Of a stretch of 64,000 nt of DNA, positions 59,581 through 64,000 are shown in pieces. The position numbers and the translations under genes are program-made. Source of the DNA: Litorivicinus sp965656605 (lineage in GTDB: Bacteria; Pseudomonadota; Gammaproteobacteria; Pseudomonadales; Litorivicinaceae). The DNA is taken from positions 1 through 64,000 of the forward strand of contig CBFHLC010000003.1 of the NCBI GenBank assembly GCA_965656605.1. Reading direction: 5' to 3'. Every line of letters begins with the position of its first letter. The stretch's first letter is position 1. The notes under the pieces were generated by a model that saw only the letters and a list, made by a program, of their open reading frames with translations, ran no database searches and was not told the DNA's origin.

Positions 59581-62172
59581 ATGAGCGACGACAGCCGCGA
59601 AATTCAGCCGATTAAAATCGAAGAAGAGCTGAAGCAAAGTTACCTAGATTACGCGATGAGCGTCATTGTGGGCCGAGCCCTCCCTGACGTCCGCGATGGC
59701 CTCAAGCCGGTGCATCGGCGTGTTTTGTTCGCCATGGACGAGCTCAGCAACGACTGGAACCGCTCGTACAAAAAGTCAGCCCGTATCGTGGGTGACGTGA
59801 TTGGTAAATATCACCCGCACGGCGACAGCGCTGTATACGACACCATTGTTCGTATGGCCCAAGACTTTAGCCTGCGCTATCCCTTGGTTGACGGTCAGGG
59901 CAACTTTGGATCGATCGACGGCGACCGCGCGGCGGCGATGCGTTACACCGAAATTCGTATGCAGCGTATTGCGCACGAATTGTTGGCGGATTTGGACAAG
60001 GAAACCGTCGACTACGTGCCTAACTACGACGGCACCGAAAAAATTCCCGATGTGCTGCCGACCAAAATTCCCAACCTGCTGGTGAACGGCAGTGCCGGTA
60101 TCGCAGTAGGCATGGCAACCAACATTCCGCCGCACAATTTATCTGAAGTGCTGGATGCCTGTTTGCTGCTGATCGACTCCCCCCAGGCCAGCGTCGATGA
60201 TTTGATGGAGCACATCAAAGCGCCAGACTTCCCCACCGGTGGCTTTGTTAATGGCATTGCCGGCGTGCGTGATGCGTACCGCACCGGCCGTGGCAAATGC
60301 TACATCCGCGCCAAGCACATCATCGAAGAGAAGCCCGATGGCCGCGTCTCAATCGTCTTTACCGAGATGCCGTATCAGGTCAACAAAGCGAAGTTGATCG
60401 AAAAAATCGCCGAGTTGGTCAAAGAGAAAAAGATCGAAGGGATTAGCGAGCTGCGCGATGAGTCGGACAAAGACGGCATACGCTTGGTGGTCGATCTTAA
60501 GCGAGGCGAGCCATGGGAAGTTCTTCTAAATCAGCTATTTAAAGACACTTCCTTAGAAACTTCTTTCGGTATCAATATGGTCGCGCTGGTCGATAATCAG
60601 CCGCGCATCCTAAACCTGAAAGACATGCTAGAGGCCTTCCTGACGCATCGTCGCGAAGTCGTCACACGCCGTACCATTTTCGAGCTCAAAGAAGCACGAC
60701 GTCGTGGTCACATTTTGGAAGGTCAGGCGGTCGCATTGGCCAACATTGATCCGATCATCGAGCTGATTAAGGCCAGTGCCAACTCGGCTGAGGCTAAAGA
60801 AAAATTGATTGCTCAGGGGTGGGCTCCAGGCCACGTGATCGACATGCTGGATCGTGCAGGCGAGGGTGGCATCAAGCCGGACGACTTACCTAGTGGCTTT
60901 GGTTTGATCGAAGGCAAGTACCACATGTCTCCGATCCAAGCTCAAGCGATCTTGGATCTGCGTCTGCATCGCCTAACCGGGCTTGAGCAGGACAAGATCC
61001 TGGCGGATTACAACGATCTGCTCGAAGTGATCTTAAAATTGCGTGCGATCTTGCAGGACACAAACGAGTTGATGCGCGTTATTCGGGAAGAGTTCGAGGA
61101 CATGCGTGTGCGCTATGGCGATGATCGTCGCAGCGTCATCATCGAAAATCGGTTGTCGTTGACCACTGAAGATCTGATCGCCCCTGAAGAGATGGTGGTA
61201 ACGCTATCTCGCGACGGGTACGCCAAATGCCAGCCGATTACTTCGTACCGCGCCCAGCGCCGCGGCGGTAAGGGCAAGGTCGCGACCGGCCTCAAAGATG
61301 AGGACGTGGTCGAGCATCTACTGGTCGCAAACACTCACGACACCGTGCTGCTGTTTACCGATCAGGGCCGGTTGTTCTGGCTTAAAGTCTACGAGATCCC
61401 ACAGGCCAGTCGAACTGCGCGTGGCCGTCCGTTGATCAATATGCTCGAGGGGCTGGGTGACGAGAAAGTCACGGCCATCTTGCCGCTAGCCAAAGACGAC
61501 TTCGGTAACGATCGATTCGTTTGCATGGCCACCCAAAGCGGTGTGATCAAAAAAGTGCCTTTGTCGGCCTTTGCCCGTCCCCGTGCGGCCGGCATCATTG
61601 CGTGCGGCTTGGATGAGGGCGACCGCCTGATCAGCGTCGGCCTGACCGACGGCACTAACGAGATCATGTTGATGACCTCATCGGGCAAGGCACTCAAGTT
61701 TGACGAGAATTTAGTCCGCGCCATGGGCCGTCAGGCGCGCGGTGTCACCGGCATTAAGTTCCGTGACAAGAGCGCCGAGCGCGTGATTTCGATGATCATT
61801 CCGCAAGAGGGCTCGTCGGTGTTGTTGGCCAGTGAAAATGGCTTTGGTAAACGTACCCGTGTCGAGGAATTCGCACAGAAAGGTCGAGCGGGCTTAGGCG
61901 TGATTGCGATCGATTGCTCCGAGCGTAATGGCCAACTGGTCGGTGCGGTCCAGGTGGCTCCCGAGGACGACGTTATCTTGATCTCGGATCGCGGCACCAT
62001 GGTGCGCACACCGGTCGAACAGATCAGCTTGTTGGGCCGTAGTGCCCAAGGCGTAACGCTGTTGAAGGTGTCCAAGGGTGAAACCTTGGTCAGTGTCGCT
62101 CCGGTGCCTGATACCGGTGAAGACGAAGGCGAATTTGATATCGAAGCGGATGTCGATGAATCGGACGTATAA
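59581..62172 (+). CDS. gyrA: DNA gyrase subunit A
   Basis: Breaks and rejoins DNA to introduce negative supercoils. From ATG at 59581 (AGGA ribosome site) the protein is 863 residues. Catalytic Tyr122 in RYTEIRM, Ser83 and Asp87 in GDSAVYDT match E. coli numbering exactly, so the quinolone-determining region is of the sensitive type. The GyrA box QRRGGKG begins at 559, followed by the C-terminal DNA-wrapping pinwheel and an acidic tail. The frame is open back to 59323 through mtaD; that extension is rejected. serC begins within its last 17 bases. Confidence 0.97.
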   Translation: MSDDSREIQPIKIEEELKQSYLDYAMSVIVGRALPDVRDGLKPVHRRVLFAMDELSNDWNRSYKKSARIVGDVIGKYHPHGDSAVYDTIVRMAQDFSLRYPLVDGQGNFGSIDGDRAAAMRYTEIRMQRIAHELLADLDKETVDYVPNYDGTEKIPDVLPTKIPNLLVNGSAGIAVGMATNIPPHNLSEVLDACLLLIDSPQASVDDLMEHIKAPDFPTGGFVNGIAGVRDAYRTGRGKCYIRAKHIIEEKPDGRVSIVFTEMPYQVNKAKLIEKIAELVKEKKIEGISELRDESDKDGIRLVVDLKRGEPWEVLLNQLFKDTSLETSFGINMVALVDNQPRILNLKDMLEAFLTHRREVVTRRTIFELKEARRRGHILEGQAVALANIDPIIELIKASANSAEAKEKLIAQGWAPGHVIDMLDRAGEGGIKPDDLPSGFGLIEGKYHMSPIQAQAILDLRLHRLTGLEQDKILADYNDLLEVILKLRAILQDTNELMRVIREEFEDMRVRYGDDRRSVIIENRLSLTTEDLIAPEEMVVTLSRDGYAKCQPITSYRAQRRGGKGKVATGLKDEDVVEHLLVANTHDTVLLFTDQGRLFWLKVYEIPQASRTARGRPLINMLEGLGDEKVTAILPLAKDDFGNDRFVCMATQSGVIKKVPLSAFARPRAAGIIACGLDEGDRLISVGLTDGTNEIMLMTSSGKALKFDENLVRAMGRQARGVTGIKFRDKSAERVISMIIPQEGSSVLLASENGFGKRTRVEEFAQKGRAGLGVIAIDCSERNGQLVGAVQVAPEDDVILISDRGTMVRTPVEQISLLGRSAQGVTLLKVSKGETLVSVAPVPDTGEDEGEFDIEADVDESDV

Positions 62173-63208
62173 CTTCAGTGCCGGCCCTGCCGGCCTGCCG
62201 ACCCAGGTGCTGCAACAGGCCCAGGCCGAACTGCTAGATTGGAAAGGCTTGGGTACCTCGGTCATGGAGATCAGCCACCGCGATAAGCGGGTGGTGGCGA
62301 TGTTCGAGTCAGCTACTCAGCGCGTACGTGACTTGTTGAATGTGCCAAACGATTACACCGTGTTGTTCCTGCAAGGCGGCGCGACGGCCATGTTCGACCT
62401 GATTCCAGCGAATTTGGGCGCGCAGCGCATCCACGTTCTGAACACCGGTGCTTGGTCTGAAAAAGCCATCAAGGCCGCGCAGAAAATTGCGCAGGTCGAT
62501 GTGACCGGACAAGCGCCTTACACAGACGTACCTGATCTGGGCGACATTCAGGGTGTTGACTACTTGCACTATTGCCACAACGAGACCATCCACGGGGTGC
62601 GTGTGGGTGCTATTGGCCCCCAGTCGGTGCCAGTAGTGTGCGACGCGAGCAGCAGCATTTTTGCCGAGCCCATCGATTGGTCACGACACGATGTGGTCTA
62701 CGGCGGCGCGCAAAAGAACCTCGGGCCCTCGGGTGTCACCTTGGTCATCGCCAAGCGTAGCCTGTTGTCGGATAGCACAGGCTTGCCCGGTGTGTTTGAC
62801 TTTGCCAAACAAGATGCTGCCGACAGTATGGTTAATACACCGCCGGTGTTTGGCGTCTACCTGATCGAGAAAGTGCTTGAGTGGATTCAAGACGAGGGCG
62901 GAGTTGCCGTGATGGAGCAGCGCTCGATCCAGCGAGCACAAGCGCTGTATCAGGCGATCGATGCGTCTAGTTTTTACTCTAACCCAGTGGCGGTATCTGC
63001 ACGCAGTCGCATGAATGTTCCGTTCCTGTTGGCTGATCCATCGTTGGATGCGCAATTTGTTCAGCAGGCCGAACGGGCCGGTCTGATGTTTCTGAAAGGT
63101 CATCGCAGTGTCGGTGGTATGCGCGCATCGCTATACAACGCATTGCCGATGGATGCGGTGCCTGCATTGATCGACTTTATGGCGGAGTTTGAGGCAAAAA
63201 GCGCATGA
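62156..63208 (+). CDS. serC: Phosphoserine aminotransferase SerC
   Basis: PLP enzyme of serine (and pyridoxine) synthesis. The 350-residue protein has YNFSAGPAGLPTQVL, ISHRDK, the PLP lysine in GGAQKNLGPSG (near 187) and GGMRASLYNALP at the C-terminal end. ATG at 62156 (MNRTYNFSAG) is chosen; ATG at 62150 adds two residues and is equally possible. Both lie in the gyrA tail. Its stop overlaps pheA as ATGA. The gyrA-serC-pheA order is that of Pseudomonas. Confidence 0.96.
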   Translation: MNRTYNFSAGPAGLPTQVLQQAQAELLDWKGLGTSVMEISHRDKRVVAMFESATQRVRDLLNVPNDYTVLFLQGGATAMFDLIPANLGAQRIHVLNTGAWSEKAIKAAQKIAQVDVTGQAPYTDVPDLGDIQGVDYLHYCHNETIHGVRVGAIGPQSVPVVCDASSSIFAEPIDWSRHDVVYGGAQKNLGPSGVTLVIAKRSLLSDSTGLPGVFDFAKQDAADSMVNTPPVFGVYLIEKVLEWIQDEGGVAVMEQRSIQRAQALYQAIDASSFYSNPVAVSARSRMNVPFLLADPSLDAQFVQQAERAGLMFLKGHRSVGGMRASLYNALPMDAVPALIDFMAEFEAKSA

Positions 63209-64000
63209 ATCTAGACGAGCTACGCCAATCGATTGACTCGGTCGACTTGGAAATCCAGCGACTGATCGAAAAGCGCGCGTCACTCGCGCAGGCTGTCGGT
63301 AGCGTTAAAAAAGCCGAAGTCCAAGATGCGCCGGTGGTGTTTTACCGTCCGGATCGTGAGGCGTTGGTGTTGCGCCGAGTAATGGAGCGCGCCGAGGGCG
63401 ACTTGGATCCGGCGCGGACGGCTCAAATTTTCCGCGAAATCATGTCGGCTTGCCTAGCCTTGGAAGAGCCCACGCAGATCGCGTTTTTAGGGCCTCAGGG
63501 AACCTTTACCGAGGCCGCTGCGGTTAAGCATTTCGGTAGCGCCGGGGTACTCAGCGCACAAACCACCATCCGCGATGTGTTCCGCGAGGTCGAGGCAGGC
63601 TCCAAGCACTACGGTGTTGTGCCGGTCGAGAACAGTACCGAGGGCGTGGTTAGCCACACGCTGGATTGTTTTATCTCGTCTACCTTAAAGATCTGTGGCG
63701 AGGTCGAAATGCCGATCCACCACAACTTGATGGCGGATCAGGCGCTGCAGCTACGCGACGTGACTCATGTATTTAGTCATCAGCAATCGTTGGCCCAGTG
63801 CCGCCAGTGGTTGGACGCCAACGTGCCCCAAGCGGAACGAGTGGCGGTGACATCGAACGCTGAGGCCGCTCGCATGGTGGCTCAGGACGACCGTCCCGCT
63901 GGGCAGGTCTGGTGCAGTATTGGCGGTGATGTGGCCGCCAAGCGATATAGCCTCGAGCTGTTAGCGCGACGGATTGAAGACGAGCCGGATAACAGCACGC
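63205..64000 (+). CDS. pheA: Bifunctional chorismate mutase/prephenate dehydratase (P-protein), 3' end outside window
   Basis: Begins at ATG 63205 overlapping the serC stop and stays open to the right edge, so about 265 residues are visible. Residues 1-90 are an AroQ chorismate mutase domain (MNLDELRQSIDSVDLEIQRLIEKRASLAQAV). From about 92 the prephenate dehydratase domain follows (IAFLGPQGTFTEAAA, VPVENSTEGVVSHTLD). The feedback-sensing ACT domain would lie beyond 64000. It makes phenylpyruvate for phenylalanine synthesis. No leader-peptide attenuator is seen; expression probably follows serC. Confidence 0.95.
   Translation, partial: MNLDELRQSIDSVDLEIQRLIEKRASLAQAVGSVKKAEVQDAPVVFYRPDREALVLRRVMERAEGDLDPARTAQIFREIMSACLALEEPTQIAFLGPQGTFTEAAAVKHFGSAGVLSAQTTIRDVFREVEAGSKHYGVVPVENSTEGVVSHTLDCFISSTLKICGEVEMPIHHNLMADQALQLRDVTHVFSHQQSLAQCRQWLDANVPQAERVAVTSNAEAARMVAQDDRPAGQVWCSIGGDVAAKRYSLELLARRIEDEPDNST

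Overview
The window is a gene-dense stretch of core chromosome from a gammaproteobacterium, probably a marine relative of the Pseudomonadales/Oceanospirillales. The basis is gene order recalled from Pseudomonas: ruvC-ruvA-ruvB-ybgC-tolQRAB-pal-cpoB-queE-queC-tRNA-Lys, nadA-bepA-tusA-perM-bcp-dapA-bamC-purC, ffs-dnaX-ybaB-recR, ccmABCDEFGHI, smc-zipA-ligA, trpS-scpA-scpB-rluB, and yciK-ubiG-mtaD next to gyrA-serC-pheA. I see no insertion sequence, prophage, integron or CRISPR array. The DNA is moderately GC-rich by eye (not counted).

Layout. 1-7955: Holliday-junction resolution (end of ruvC, ruvA, ruvB), the Tol-Pal envelope system, then queuosine precursor genes. 8011-8190: tRNA-Lys and its terminator. 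8267-16580: NAD synthesis (nadA), periplasmic protease (bepA), a TusA-like protein with a PerM permease, peroxiredoxin, lysine synthesis with outer-membrane assembly (dapA-bamC), purC, and a TSUP permease that seems to start at CTG. 16652-20878: 4.5S RNA and DNA replication/repair/RNA-processing genes. 20863-24122: LplT-like transporter, orphan FixJ-type regulator, FNR-type oxygen sensor, and a phasin-like protein with a DNA-binding-type helix-hairpin-helix tail. 24223-31391: glutathione reductase coupled to a flavoprotein-SelD fusion, PrpE-like acyl-CoA synthetase, selenouridine synthase MnmH, an unknown small protein and an acetyltransferase. 31408-35443: glutamine amidotransferase, tRNA-Thr, an EAL protein and an orphan FlhB-tail/FliK-like pair. 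35437-42159: complete cytochrome c maturation operon. 42217-49087: smc, zipA, ligA and a lipoprotein lytic transglycosylase. 49084-58172: mnmC (oxidase domain only), ygiM, yciI, yciB, yciO, trpS, scpA, scpB, rluB, a GGDEF protein, yciK, ubiG. 58169-64000: mtaD, gyrA, serC and the start of pheA, which runs off the right edge.

The genome is compact. All eight convergent gene pairs overlap at their 3' ends, and most co-directional neighbours overlap by 1-20 bases, very often as NTGA (start codon overlapping stop codon). No gap without a gene exceeds about 180 bases; the largest, 8087-8266, holds two hairpins. Partners sit apart: smc is about 8 kb from scpAB; selD and mnmH, which together make selenouridine in tRNA, are separated by an acyl-CoA synthetase gene; the GGDEF and EAL proteins could respectively make and break cyclic di-GMP.

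Nothing here is plainly a new multi-gene system. The most unusual points are the phasin-like/HhH fusion and its repeat-bearing upstream region, the gor-selD coupling, the 13-unit repeat in DnaX, the apparent CTG start of the TSUP gene, the inverted repeat before the GGDEF gene, and the FlhB-tail/FliK-like pair beside the ccm operon.
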